Both the position numbers and the translations under genes were made by a program. Below the pieces are notes generated by a model that was given only the letters and a program-made list of their open reading frames with translations, ran no database searches and was not told the origin of the DNA. Of a stretch of 64,000 nucleotides of DNA, positions 18,678 through 28,023 are shown piece after piece; position 1 is the stretch's first letter; each line of letters starts with the position of its first letter. Where the stretch lies: assembly GCA_963695405.1 (NCBI GenBank), contig CAVOGJ010000011.1:62001-126000 (forward strand). The letters are read 5' to 3'. This stretch comes from CAVOGJ01 sp963695405. Its GTDB lineage: Bacteria; Planctomycetota; Planctomycetia; Pirellulales; Pirellulaceae.

Positions 18678-21047
18678 CTAAAAATTGCCGACCACGAAAT
18701 AGCGAGAATCCTTCAAGCGGGCTGAGCTTACTCCCAGAGGTACCTCGGTGCCGCCGCGCAGGATGGCGACGTAGGATCGGGCCGGACACCCGCGAGTCGA
18801 TCGCTGCTGCAAGATTTGCTCCATGCGGCTGGTGCTATCCGCTGTGTCCACCAATTGACCGTTGGCGCTGCTGTAACGCCAGCGGTCACCGATCGAGCGG
18901 CTGATCGCTGCTTGCGGATCGACGCCGGGCGGTACGGACAAGTCGCTCGTGCCGCAATGCTCCGTCAACCAAGCCTGCCCATCCGCACGACTCACCTGCC
19001 GTAGCTTGCCTTCGCTTGCTTCCGCGACGCGATCGGCGACGAAGTAATTGCCCGCGGCATCCACAACAAGCAACTGCTCGATGTCGCCACCGAGGTGATT
19101 CGTAAATCCCTGCAGCCCCTCCCGCCCCTCGTGAAAATCAATGCGAATGGACGAAGGACCTGAACGCTGCACCATGACCTGGGCCGTCGTACGCGACGGT
19201 AGAAATCCCGTCGACAACCGCTGTTGTTCGTCCCACACGACATTCCGCACCTGTCCGCGACCGTCAAAGCGAGCGATCGGATCGTAGTCCACGGGATAAA
19301 CCGCGACGTTCGCCGGGAAGACAAGACCCTCAGACGGCGCGATCCCCGCATAGTAGGTCTGGCGGGACCATGTGACCGCATGACCGCTGCGTTGATCCAA
19401 GGAAGTCACACTGCGGACACGGGCTTTGACAGAGATGCCGTCGGTAAATAGCGCGTAGTTCGTCAAGGCGAACGTCACCAGGATGGCCGACAAGGGGACG
19501 GTTATCAAGATCCAATTCAACCGTTTCCAACGCTTGAGAATCGAATAATTAATCGGACCGATGAAGAGGACGAAGAGCGTGATCACCACCCGGAACAGGT
19601 TGACCGGTGCCAAGCCGACGCCGGGAATCAGAAAATTCCAAAAACTGAGATTTTCGCGCACCAGGGAAAACCCCTGACGGTTGGACCACATCCAGCGATC
19701 GACGCCCAAGCGTTTGAAGACCACTTCCCAGTACGCACGCCCTTCTCTGGCGAGTGGATCCGCCGAGGCCCAACTCACAACCTGGCCAAATTGCACGTTA
19801 CGTGTCGCGAACATCACACTGTCCGCCGAGATATCCTCCGGAAATTTGATGTTGTCTTCGTCCAGCTGGACTTGCGTGTAGAGGCCGTTGATCCACTGAT
19901 CTCCCTCTTGCGGCTGGAAAATCTTCAGTCCGGACTTGCTCTTGCCTCGACGGACGAGTTGCCAACCGCCAGTCCCCTGTTCCGTCGCCGACGGGCGATC
20001 CACGAGCGATTTGCGCATGTCGTCCGTCGCATCCTCTGACGCACCTTGCTCCGGTGACTCGGCGCCAGCGATCAACGCCACCCTCTCGATCTCCAACGCG
20101 GCATTGACCTCCGCCAGCCGTTCAAAACCCTGTCCTACCCCCGTCACCCACAGCATCCCCCCATTGCGAAGCCACGCCACGATCACCCGCCAGCGATCCG
20201 GCAGCTCGCTGCGCAGGCGATCGAGATCGTCCACATCCACGATGCCGATGTCGACTGCGGTCAAGCCAATCCAGACGGAAGGCAAATCGTACGGAGACAG
20301 GTACTGAAACGTCGGTACGTCGCTTTCGACCCTCGCCCACGTCAGACCTTTGGACGAGCCGGATTGCGGCACCCAGAGGGGCCGAATCCCGGTGATCGCG
20401 CCCAAGCCCGGCAGGTTCCGGCCGATGGCGTCGTCCGGCTTCTCATCCGAAACGTCCGGGCTCGTTCCCGCGGTTGGGCTCGGCGGCACATTCCGTAGGG
20501 GCATGTCGAAATCGAGAATCAACATGCATGGCGCCGCGTCACTCCAGTTCGCATTGCCCGATCGCTCCACGAGTGGACTGGAATAGACGTTCCTCAACTC
20601 ACGCCGCCCCTCCCAAAATTCGACGCCCATTTTCGTTTGCACGCGATTTTGCTGCACATAGACCCACTGTGTGACCTCGGCGGCGCCTTCGGGCAAATCA
20701 ATGACTTGGGTGGTTAGCTCGACTGGAAAATTCCGAATGACGGTTCCCCGATGGAGAACGATCGTGACTTGCCGATCTCGCGTGAACCTGGCCTTGCCGA
20801 TCGGCCGCACGAGGACACGGACCGGTCGGTAACCGTCACCCGCAATCCAGCGATTGTCGATTTCCACCGACAATCCCGAACCGCGTCGCGGGTTACCGTA
20901 AGCAAAGCGAGTCACACCGCCACCACCGGCCCATCCGCACCGCATGCCGATGCAGACGACGATTGTGAGCCACACAGCGCGGCTCACCAACGAGTCGCCG
21001 CGAACCCACCGCTCAGCGCCTCGCGCAATCGCTCGTGTGTGCCTCAT
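18678..21047 (-). CDS. large membrane protein of an ABC-exporter cluster
   Basis: 789 residues. A signal or anchor segment lies at about 20-40. A long extracytoplasmic region contains a GATase-like or beta-rich core (WLRNGGMLWVTGVGQGFERL). Two or three TM helices at about 495-550 (NLFRVVITLFVLFIGPINYSILKRWKR, and LNWILITVPLSAILVTFAL) are followed by another soluble region with SVTSLDQRSGHAVTWS. This layout recurs in planctomycetes and other phyla next to ABC-2 ATPase/permease pairs, so it is probably the periplasmic partner, loosely GldG-like. No catalytic residues are evident. It precedes the ATPase on the same strand. Confidence 0.75.
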   Translation of the reverse strand: MRHTRAIARGAERWVRGDSLVSRAVWLTIVVCIGMRCGWAGGGGVTRFAYGNPRRGSGLSVEIDNRWIAGDGYRPVRVLVRPIGKARFTRDRQVTIVLHRGTVIRNFPVELTTQVIDLPEGAAEVTQWVYVQQNRVQTKMGVEFWEGRRELRNVYSSPLVERSGNANWSDAAPCMLILDFDMPLRNVPPSPTAGTSPDVSDEKPDDAIGRNLPGLGAITGIRPLWVPQSGSSKGLTWARVESDVPTFQYLSPYDLPSVWIGLTAVDIGIVDVDDLDRLRSELPDRWRVIVAWLRNGGMLWVTGVGQGFERLAEVNAALEIERVALIAGAESPEQGASEDATDDMRKSLVDRPSATEQGTGGWQLVRRGKSKSGLKIFQPQEGDQWINGLYTQVQLDEDNIKFPEDISADSVMFATRNVQFGQVVSWASADPLAREGRAYWEVVFKRLGVDRWMWSNRQGFSLVRENLSFWNFLIPGVGLAPVNLFRVVITLFVLFIGPINYSILKRWKRLNWILITVPLSAILVTFALTNYALFTDGISVKARVRSVTSLDQRSGHAVTWSRQTYYAGIAPSEGLVFPANVAVYPVDYDPIARFDGRGQVRNVVWDEQQRLSTGFLPSRTTAQVMVQRSGPSSIRIDFHEGREGLQGFTNHLGGDIEQLLVVDAAGNYFVADRVAEASEGKLRQVSRADGQAWLTEHCGTSDLSVPPGVDPQAAISRSIGDRWRYSSANGQLVDTADSTSRMEQILQQRSTRGCPARSYVAILRGGTEVPLGVSSARLKDSRYFVVGNF

Positions 21048-21059
21048 GAAATGCCGTTC

Positions 21060-21367
21060 CTACACCGGTTCTTCCGGCTGTAACCACTGAGGCGGTGGGC
21101 GATGCTCTGCAAAAGGAGACTGATCGCGACCCTCCTGATCCGGCTTCCGCGCGGGTCGGACCATCGTCGTGAACAGACTGGTGACGACCAAGGTGACGCA
21201 GTAAGCGACGGCATAGCCGACAAAGGAGAGCCCCATGACGAGGAGTACAAAAATCAGCGTTTGCGCCAGATGGCCCCCTGCCGCGACAAATTGGCCACCC
21301 AAGCCACGACCGCTGCCAGCGTGGTGATCAACAATATGCGGCGGATGGTAAGTCGAGGAGCCGACAT
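21060..21367 (-). CDS. small two-TM membrane protein (one frameshift)
   Basis: About 102 residues once repaired. MSAPRLTIRRILLITTLAAVVAWVANLSRQG begins in one frame. After a G5 run at 21274-21278 the sequence GHLAQTLIFVLLVMGLSFVGYAVAYCVTLVV continues in another frame to the stop at 21060. Six Gs instead of five would join them as ...RQGGHLAQTL. Two long hydrophobic helices and a Pro-rich basic tail are the only features. It lies between the M48 protease and the 789-residue protein, 13 bases before the latter, all co-directional. Function unknown. Confidence 0.6.
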
Positions 21368-21518
21368 GCGGGGTGTTTCGTAGGTCGTCGACGAATCTTG
21401 GTCCACGGGACGAAATGAAGATCTTCGGTTCCCTCGCAATATAGCGGCTGGCACCTTCCCAGCTCAAATCGGCCCGTGGAGCGCCCAGACATGCGGGGCG
21501 ACCGTCACGCCTGAGCAC

Positions 21519-22598
21519 CTAACGGAGCGGATTCCCACCGTCGGTCAGGGACTTCGTCGCAGCGGCCGTTTCCCCCATCGGCCGCAGCGGACTGATCGGT
21601 ACACCAGCAACGGCAGCCGACAACTCGTCGCCGTCGGACGGGAGGCCCCGGAGTGGCTGATCGAACGCCGCCGGCTGAATGCTTCCCGCGTTACTACTAG
21701 CCGCCGACGGTCCGTCAATGGTCCCCTCGGCAGCTCGCAGGGCGCCGCCTCCCGCGTTGAAGGAAATCACGGTCCCGATCCCGTACCTGGCCGGTGCCTG
21801 TGCATACACTTCGTTGGCAACGGCCAGCTGTGCCTGCAATTCCGCGGCCCGGCGCTCGTCATTGGGATGCGTCGACAGGAATTCCGGTGTGTATTCACCC
21901 GACTTGGCCTGGGCGAAGCGGTGCCAAAAACGAGGTGCCTCACTCGGGTCATAACCGGCCCTGGCCATTAGCAGCAATCCAATTTGATCCGCCTCGGACT
22001 CGTGCTTGCGACTGTAGGGCAACACAAATCCGTACTTGGAAGCGATACCATAGCCGCTCATCAGCCGATCGTGAACAGCCACTTGCTGGTTACGTGTAAA
22101 ATGCTGCAGCGCCGTCCCAACTCCGTTGACCATATAATCATTCGTCATCCGCTCTGCGCCATGTCGAGCCAGCGCGTGCGCGACTTCGTGCGACATCACC
22201 ACAGCCAGGCCACCTTCGTTCTGGCAGATCGGCAGAATGCCCTCGTAAACCGCGACCTTGCCACCCGGTAAGCAAAACGCATTCTGCTCGGGCGATGCGA
22301 GCACGCGAAATTCCCAATCGTAATCTGGACGTTCTGCGACTACCGCCAGTCGCTGCCCGACGCGTTCAACCAATTCCACAAAGTGCTCGTTTTCCGAGGC
22401 CCGTTCGGCCACCAACGTTTCGCGAAACGCCGTGGCACCCAACTCGATCTCGTTCGGTTCCGCGACAAGCAGGACCCGCTTGCGACCGGTCACTGGCACG
22501 GTCTGACAGCCGCAAATGGTGAAAATCGCCAGTGCGACGAGCCAATTCGCGTGGGTGCGGACGAGCCGCGGAGAGAAAAATTGTCCGTCCCTGGACAT
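21519..22598 (-). CDS. M48-family zinc metalloprotease, lipoprotein
   Basis: 359 residues from the ATG at 22598, which has GGAAGG five bases upstream; a GTG at 22661 is not preferred. The N-terminus ends in a lipobox (TICGC) after a hydrophobic stretch, so it should be lipid-anchored. The zinc site is HEVAHALARH (HExxH) with the third ligand in HESEADQIGLLLMARAGYDP. The domain resembles HtpX/Oma1/BepA-type periplasmic proteases (TGRKRVLLVAEPNEIELGATAFRE). The C-terminal about 70 residues are low-complexity Ala/Gly/Ser. The role is probably quality control of envelope proteins. It heads the minus-strand cluster containing the ABC exporter genes. Confidence 0.9.
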   Translation of the reverse strand: MSRDGQFFSPRLVRTHANWLVALAIFTICGCQTVPVTGRKRVLLVAEPNEIELGATAFRETLVAERASENEHFVELVERVGQRLAVVAERPDYDWEFRVLASPEQNAFCLPGGKVAVYEGILPICQNEGGLAVVMSHEVAHALARHGAERMTNDYMVNGVGTALQHFTRNQQVAVHDRLMSGYGIASKYGFVLPYSRKHESEADQIGLLLMARAGYDPSEAPRFWHRFAQAKSGEYTPEFLSTHPNDERRAAELQAQLAVANEVYAQAPARYGIGTVISFNAGGGALRAAEGTIDGPSAASSNAGSIQPAAFDQPLRGLPSDGDELSAAVAGVPISPLRPMGETAAATKSLTDGGNPLR

Positions 22599-22839
22599 AT
22601 TTACCTTCCCTGGATGGTGCGGCGGGGTCAGTCGTCCTGCCAGCCGCCGAAAACGTATCACTCGCCTGCAGATCGACCAAGATCAAATGTTTTTGCTCGC
22701 AGGCAATCGCTCAGCAAGGCCACGATCCACAAGATGTTGTGCCAGCAAAATCCTCATAGCACTACGCGATCCAAGCCATGCCGCGTATATTGCGGCTGAG
22801 CCCACGTCGATTGCCGTCACCACTCGCAAAGGTAGCACC

Positions 22840-23613
22840 ATGAACGAAGCGTCCCACGCAGAATCAGCGCCCAAATGGCAACCACTGCCGCCCGCGCAAC
22901 GACGGGTCCTGGGTGTTCTCGTTGAAAAGGCCAAGACGACCCCTAGCGGTTATCCGCTGTCGCTCAATGCGGTCGTCGTGGGCAGCAATCAAAAGAGCAA
23001 TCGTGACCCACAAATGGAACTTGACGCGGAAGACGTCGAAGACGCCTTGACCGCCTTGCGCGAATGTGGCGCGGTCGGTGAAGTCCACGGCGACGGACGA
23101 GTCCCCAAGTATCGACACTATATGAAAGATTGGCTGGGCGTTGACGGTACCGAGCTGGCCGTGATGGCCGAACTGCTGCTCCGCGGTCCGCAGACGATCG
23201 GTGACTTGCGCGGCCGCGCGGCACGCATGGCCGGCAACGCCCTGCCCGACGTGGGCGCACTTCGCCCCGTCGTCCAATCCCTGATGGCAAAAGGACTCGT
23301 CCTGGCGCTCACGCCCGAAGGCCGCGGCCAGATGGTCACCCACGCCCTCTTTCCGGAACGCGAACTACGAGAAATCAAAGCAGAATTCGCCGGCGGCCGC
23401 ACGTCGGACAGCCCCCACCCGTCGCCCGTCCCATCCGCCGAGCCGGCGGTGAAGCGTGCGGATGCTCCACGCCCCGAGACCCCCAAGCCGCAGGCCGGGT
23501 CGACCGCGGTGACGGCCGATCTGGCATCGCTGAGCGCACAAGTCGAGCAATTGCAACAGGAAGTCGCACGGATGCGGAAGGAGATTGAGGATATCTGGTC
23601 CAATCTGTCCTGA
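22840..23613 (+). CDS. YceH/DUF480-family protein
   Basis: 257 residues. I chose the ATG at 22840 (MNEASHAE); the ORF upstream of it lacks homology. The DUF480 core of two winged-helix domains is clear: RRVLGVLVEKAKTTPSGYPLSLNAVVVGSNQKSNRDP, then LRGPQTIGDLRGRAARM. Enterobacterial YceH is about 215 residues; this one has an added Pro/Ala-rich linker and a C-terminal coiled coil (LSAQVEQLQQEVARMRKEIEDIW). It binds DNA-like substrates by fold, but the family's role is uncertain. Diverges from the M48 gene and precedes fhcB. Confidence 0.93.
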   Translation: MNEASHAESAPKWQPLPPAQRRVLGVLVEKAKTTPSGYPLSLNAVVVGSNQKSNRDPQMELDAEDVEDALTALRECGAVGEVHGDGRVPKYRHYMKDWLGVDGTELAVMAELLLRGPQTIGDLRGRAARMAGNALPDVGALRPVVQSLMAKGLVLALTPEGRGQMVTHALFPERELREIKAEFAGGRTSDSPHPSPVPSAEPAVKRADAPRPETPKPQAGSTAVTADLASLSAQVEQLQQEVARMRKEIEDIWSNLS

Positions 23614-23744
23614 CCGATGTTTTGACGGTCGCTTGCGCGACGCAGGCGGGCGAGCCATCCGTTGAAAAAACCGACGCGCGGCAACGACTGCCAGGCTCGA
23701 AGAGACCAGTCCGCCGTTTCTCCCATCACTCGGAAAGCGCGCCG

Positions 23745-25033
23745 ATGACACGCAGCTCGCTGAATCCTCCTCGCGCAGAGATCACCGTGCACACCGATCA
23801 CGTCTGCGGTGGCTGCGGCTGCCTGTGCGATGACATTCAAGTGCAAGTTGCCACGGGACGGGTGGTTGCAGCCGAGAACGCCTGTGCGATGGGCAGGAAC
23901 TGGTTTCAGCCGCCACAGCGGCCCGTGTCATTGCCCGCCTGTTGGATCGATGGCCAAGCCGCCGAACGGGTCGACGGGATAGATCGGGCCGCCATGCTGC
24001 TCCGCGACGCCCACTTGCCGCTCGTCTTTGGCGCGCGTGACGCGGGCACGGAAACCGCACGAGCCGCGCTTGCGCTCGCGGATCGCAGCGGTGCCAGCGT
24101 CGATTTTTCCGCCGGACACTTCCCTGCCGCCACCATCGCCATGCAGCGAGTCGGGATGGTGACAGCCACCCTCGGGGAAGTTCGCCAACGGGCCGATCTG
24201 GTCGTGTTTTGGGGATCGGACCCCGCCACGACCCACCCTCGACACTTCGAGCGTTACAGTTTGCCGGATGGACGGAAGCGAGCGTCGCTGGTCGTGGACC
24301 ATCGCGAGACCGAGTCGGCTCGGGTCGTCGATCGTCATCTGCGTATCCGTCCTGGCAGCGACGCCGTTTGTTTCCAGGTTTTGCGCCCTTGTTGCAGGGT
24401 CAATCAACCGCAACGCAAGTGGTCCGGGAGCAAACCGGAGTCTCGGTCGAAACATGGGAGGAATTGGCGCACGAACTCAGCGAGGCGAAATACGGTGTCC
24501 TGTTTCTCGGTGAATCACTCGCAACGTCGCGCGGCCGAAGCGCCGACTGCCAGGCCGCGTTTCAATTGATCCGCACCTTGAACCAGCGTCACCGTTTCGT
24601 CTGTATCGTGGATCGATCGCTGCCGGCGGCGATCACGACCGAGCAGGTGATGACCTGGCAGTGTGGTATAGGGACCAACGTGAATTTATCGGCCGGGTAT
24701 CCCCGCGACGGGAGCGGAGCCTGGACCGCCGAGCGCCTGCTACACGACCGGCAGGCCGACGTGGCGATCCTGGTGGGCGATGACGCCGTTCATGGGCTCT
24801 CCGAGTCAGCTCGGCAGCAGTTGTCCGCGATCCCCTGTATCGAAATTGGCCCGTTGCACCAACCAGCGACCTTTGCCAACGTCACGCTACCGACCGCCCG
24901 CAACGGGCTGGAAACCCGCACGACCTGGTACCGCATGGATCAGGTACCACTCGTCGCCCACCCCATCGCGTCGGCCCCATTCCCTAGTGAGGCCGAGACA
25001 CTAAGGCAAATCGAATTTCGCATGTCAATGTGA
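23745..25033 (+). CDS. fhcB: formylmethanofuran dehydrogenase subunit B-like protein, FhcB/FwdB (one frameshift)
   Basis: About 429 residues from the ATG at 23745. The N-terminus has VCGGCGCLCDDIQ and ENACAMGRNWF, the conserved start of FmdB/FwdB/FhcB. In bacteria FhcB is part of the formyltransferase/hydrolase complex of tetrahydromethanopterin-linked C1 oxidation, known in planctomycetes. Downstream blocks are VFWGSDPATTHPRHFERY, VVDHRETESARVVD, CGIGTNVNLSAGYPRDG and THE-like ending TLPTARNGLETRTTWYRMDQVPL. The frame changes at CGCCC near 24386, where one base is missing: SDAVCFQVLR continues as LLQGQSTATQVV. No other fhc gene is adjacent in the window. Confidence 0.85.
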
Positions 25034-25467
25034 CGGCTAAGGAAAGAATGGCTCCTCGACTCGTGTCTGGGGCATCTTGCCCCACGCCTCTTACCCCACG
25101 CCTCTCGCTCCAGGCATCCTGCCCCAGGCCATAACGCGTGGCCACCCCATCCGCTTCCTTCGCGGCCACAGGGCGGCGCCGTTGCAGAATCGCCGCTCAC
25201 CAAAACGGCCAGACAACGCGTCACTACCCAACTCCTTCCCTGGCGATCTGACCATCCTTCGTCTGGCACACGCACCCGAACTGCCCTATTTCACGGCTCA
25301 CCTCTAGATCGGTCCGCCAACCAACTTGTCACCACCTTGCCACGCGCTACCCTGACAAGGCAAACTCGTGGGAATCAGGGTCTCGGTCGAAGCGGCATGC
25401 GGCTACCTGTTCGGCCCTCGCCGCGGCAAGCAATCGCACTCGTGGGACGGCGGCGAACCGTGTCTCA
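25034..25467. other. intergenic region without a gene
   Basis: 434 bases between fhcB and the DUF420 gene. It contains a 12-base direct repeat CCCCACGCCTCT at 25080-25091 and 25094-25105 within a run of similar gcatcttgcccca/gcatcctgcccca words. No promoter or RNA gene is evident. Confidence 0.45.
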
Positions 25468-25971
25468 ATGTATGGAATGGACGGAAAGCCGATGGGTGGG
25501 TTTCTCAGCACACGCGGATCATTCATGCTCGATGGAGTATTTATCGCCATGATGGCGGTGATTCCCCTCATGGGTCTCAGTCGCTATCTCGTGCGGAATC
25601 GCAAGAGTTACACCGCGCACAAGACGATCCAACTGTCCCTGGCGACAATTCTGTTACTGGCGGTCATCGGCTTTGAGGTCGAGATGCGGATGTTCGGCTG
25701 GACCGATCGTGCGGCCGCCTCTCGCTTTTGGGTTGACGGCCGCTTGAACGACTGGATCGATTACAGCTTGGCCATCCATTTGTGTTTTGCCATCCCTACC
25801 CCGTTCCTATGGGGCTACATCATCTATCGCGCGTGGCGAGGGTTCCCACGACCGCCGCATCCCTCGGCGCACAGCGCGTCCCATCGTTTCTGGGGACGCA
25901 TCGGCATGGGGGCCATGACGATGACGGCCTTGACGGGTTGGTGCTTCTATTGGCTCGCATTTGTTGCTTAG
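25468..25971 (+). CDS. DUF420-family membrane protein
   Basis: 167 residues with four hydrophobic helices (about 20-37, 52-67, 97-118 and 148-165) separated by short loops, as in DUF420/YozB-type proteins that often lie near cytochrome oxidase genes. The sequence HKTIQLSLATILLLAVIGFEVEMRMFGW and conserved His residues between helices could be haem or metal ligands, but this is inference. A start at the internal ATG MLDGVF (residue 20) is possible. It converges on leuA, stopping about 100 bases from the leuA stop. Confidence 0.75.
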   Translation: MYGMDGKPMGGFLSTRGSFMLDGVFIAMMAVIPLMGLSRYLVRNRKSYTAHKTIQLSLATILLLAVIGFEVEMRMFGWTDRAAASRFWVDGRLNDWIDYSLAIHLCFAIPTPFLWGYIIYRAWRGFPRPPHPSAHSASHRFWGRIGMGAMTMTALTGWCFYWLAFVA

Positions 25972-26074
25972 TGGTTGCGCCATGCTGCCTTCCGTCGACG
26001 GTCATCTGAGCGGCGTGTCGACGCAAAGGACCATTGACATCAACGCCTCGTCGAGAGGGTTTCGACGCAACACG

Positions 26075-27646
26075 TTATACGGAATATGGCGAGACCTTCT
26101 CGGCCGTGGCATTCTCGTCGTCCATCGCCGACTGCAGCATGATAATGTTCACCACATTGAGCATGGCAAAGATCGTCGCTTCGACGGTATCGGTCGAAAC
26201 GCCGATGCCCTTATAGATCTGACCGTTGCATTCGATCTCCAGCGTCACCTGCCCGAGGGCGTCGTGGCCCACCGTCGCGCTGCGGACCTGGAAATCCTTG
26301 CACTTCAGCTTGAGCCCCGTGATGGCCTCGGTGGCCAGGAAAGCCGCGTCGATGGGCCCATCGCCGTCGGACATGACCTGGGTGAAAGACTCGCCGTCGC
26401 GGCTGAGCGTGATCTTGACGAGCGGCGTGCTGCCGCTGCCCGAAGTGACTTGGAAGGATTCCAGCTCCCACGCCCGTTCCGTGACGCCGTGAATCTGCTG
26501 CCGAATGAGGGCCACGAGGTCGCCGTCATAGATCTCTTTTTTCTTATCCGCCAATTCTTTGAACTGCTTGAATACTTCTTGCAGATGATCGCCACTCAGA
26601 TGGAACCCGAGTGCCTGAGCGCGATCGGCCAGCGCGGCTCGGCCGCTGTGTTTTCCCAGCACGAGATCCGTCTTTTCGAAGCCGACGTCTTCGGGCCGCA
26701 TGATCTCGTAAGTGCTCCGTTCCTTGAGCATGCCATCTTGATGAATTCCGGCTTCGTGGGCAAAGGCATTTCTGCCAACGATGGCCTTATTGCGCTGGAC
26801 ACGCAAACCGGTAATGCTGGAAACCAGACGACTGGTTGGCACCAACCGATGCGCATCGATATTCGTATCCACCTTGTAGAAATCGTGTCGGGTCCGCAGC
26901 GCCATCACGACCTCTTCCAACGAGCAATTCCCGGCCCGCTCGCCGATCCCATTGATGGTGCATTCGACTTGTCCAGCACCATTTTCGATGGCGGCCAGGC
27001 TGTTGGCCACGGCCAGTCCCAAGTCGTCGTGACAATGCACGCTAATCACCGCGTCATGGATATTTGGCACCCGTTCGATCAGCGTACGGATGACGTGTCC
27101 CATCTGCGTGGGCGTCGCGTATCCGACGGTATCGGGAATATTCACCGTCGTCGCGCCGGCGGCAATCGCCTGCTCCACCACTTCGCAGAGAAAATCGATC
27201 TCTGTCCGCGCGGCGTCCTCCGGTGAAAATTCGATGTCACTGCAGTATCCAGCCGCCCGCTTGACCCCCTCCACGGCGCTGGCGATGATCTGCTCCGGAG
27301 TCATCTTCAGCTTAAACTCGCGATGAATGGCGCTGGTGGCCAGAAACACATGAATCCGAGGCTTCTCCGCCGCTTGCAGGGCCTCCCAAGCCCGATCGAT
27401 GTCGACCGAATTGCAGCGCGCCAGCCCGCAGATCGTGGCGCCGGATATCTGCGTGGCAATCTCCCGTACCGCCTCGAAATCGCCCGGCGAAGCAATGGGA
27501 AATCCTGCCTCGATGATGTCGACACGCAGGTCGACGAGCGCCTGGGCGATCTCCAACTTTTCATCCAGGTTCATACTGGCTCCCGGCGATTGCTCGCCGT
27601 CGCGGAGAGTTGTATCAAAGATCTTGATCTTCCCTAGCGAACTCAT
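26075..27646 (-). CDS. leuA: 2-isopropylmalate synthase LeuA
   Basis: 523 residues, normal for bacterial LeuA. It condenses acetyl-CoA with 2-oxoisovalerate, the first committed step of leucine synthesis. Motifs: TLRDGEQSPGASM (metal and substrate), GLARCN, FLATSAIHREFKLKMT, SVHCHDDLGLAVANSLAAIENGAGQVECTINGIGERAGN, and GRNAFAHEAGIHQDG. The C-terminal LeuA allosteric domain (about 380-505) mediates leucine feedback. SD AGGAA lies six bases before the ATG. A leader peptide and terminator hairpin sit 93-220 bases upstream on the same strand, pointing to attenuation control. Confidence 0.97.
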   Translation of the reverse strand: MSSLGKIKIFDTTLRDGEQSPGASMNLDEKLEIAQALVDLRVDIIEAGFPIASPGDFEAVREIATQISGATICGLARCNSVDIDRAWEALQAAEKPRIHVFLATSAIHREFKLKMTPEQIIASAVEGVKRAAGYCSDIEFSPEDAARTEIDFLCEVVEQAIAAGATTVNIPDTVGYATPTQMGHVIRTLIERVPNIHDAVISVHCHDDLGLAVANSLAAIENGAGQVECTINGIGERAGNCSLEEVVMALRTRHDFYKVDTNIDAHRLVPTSRLVSSITGLRVQRNKAIVGRNAFAHEAGIHQDGMLKERSTYEIMRPEDVGFEKTDLVLGKHSGRAALADRAQALGFHLSGDHLQEVFKQFKELADKKKEIYDGDLVALIRQQIHGVTERAWELESFQVTSGSGSTPLVKITLSRDGESFTQVMSDGDGPIDAAFLATEAITGLKLKCKDFQVRSATVGHDALGQVTLEIECNGQIYKGIGVSTDTVEATIFAMLNVVNIIMLQSAMDDENATAEKVSPYSV

Positions 27647-27737
27647 GGTTCGTTCCTGTCGTTACGGGGGCAGCCGGGACAACTAGCAGTGCCATCAGGC
27701 ATTTGCGTTGTCGCCTCTGCGAGGAAACAGAAAAAGA

Positions 27738-27768
27738 CAAAAAAACCCCGAGGCCAAGGCCTCGGGGT
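27738..27768 (-). terminator. attenuator terminator hairpin upstream of leuA
   Basis: A perfect 11-bp stem (27745-27755 with 27758-27768, loop AA on the plus strand) is followed on the minus strand by seven T. It lies between the leader peptide and leuA, so it terminates leuA transcription before the gene rather than ending an upstream gene. Its 5' arm can instead pair with 27800-27810. Confidence 0.88.
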
Positions 27769-27802
27769 GACATTCTTCAGTTGAAACAACGTCGAGATTC
27801 CC

Positions 27803-27865
27803 CTAAGGCCGGCGCGGAGCCAGCAAGGTAAGTGCGATTAGAAGAATTCCGCTAGGAAGTCGCAT
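27803..27865 (-). CDS. leucine-rich leader peptide of leuA (leuL-like)
   Basis: A 20-codon ORF, too short for ordinary gene finding, reads MRLPSGILLIALTLLAPRRP then TAG. Six of 20 codons are Leu (CTT, CTT, CTA, CTT, TTG, CTG) and two are Ile, clustered at residues 7-15. It has a good SD (GAGGTG, five bases before the ATG). It lies upstream of the terminator hairpin and leuA on the same strand. By analogy with leu/ilv leader peptides, ribosomes stalled at Leu codons would leave GGCCTTAGGGG (27800-27810, spanning the stop codon) free to pair with the terminator's 5' arm. It could also be taken for a signal-peptide-like short ORF, but the context argues for attenuation. Confidence 0.75.
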   Translation of the reverse strand: MRLPSGILLIALTLLAPRRP

Positions 27866-28023
27866 GGGATCACCTCGTGCGGACGACGAATGACGAACTC
27901 TCGATCCATGGCAGGATACCTGCCCCGCCGGCGCGGGTCAAGCGATTCGTCGCTGAGCGTCGAACCGTGTCTTGAGCCCTGCGAGGCATTCGCCTACGAT
28001 TCCCGCGGCTGCGGTCGAGCCGT

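Noticed and set aside
25034..25467. Short ORFs between fhcB and the DUF420 gene
   Set aside because: They encode only low-complexity Pro/Arg-rich peptides from the direct repeats.
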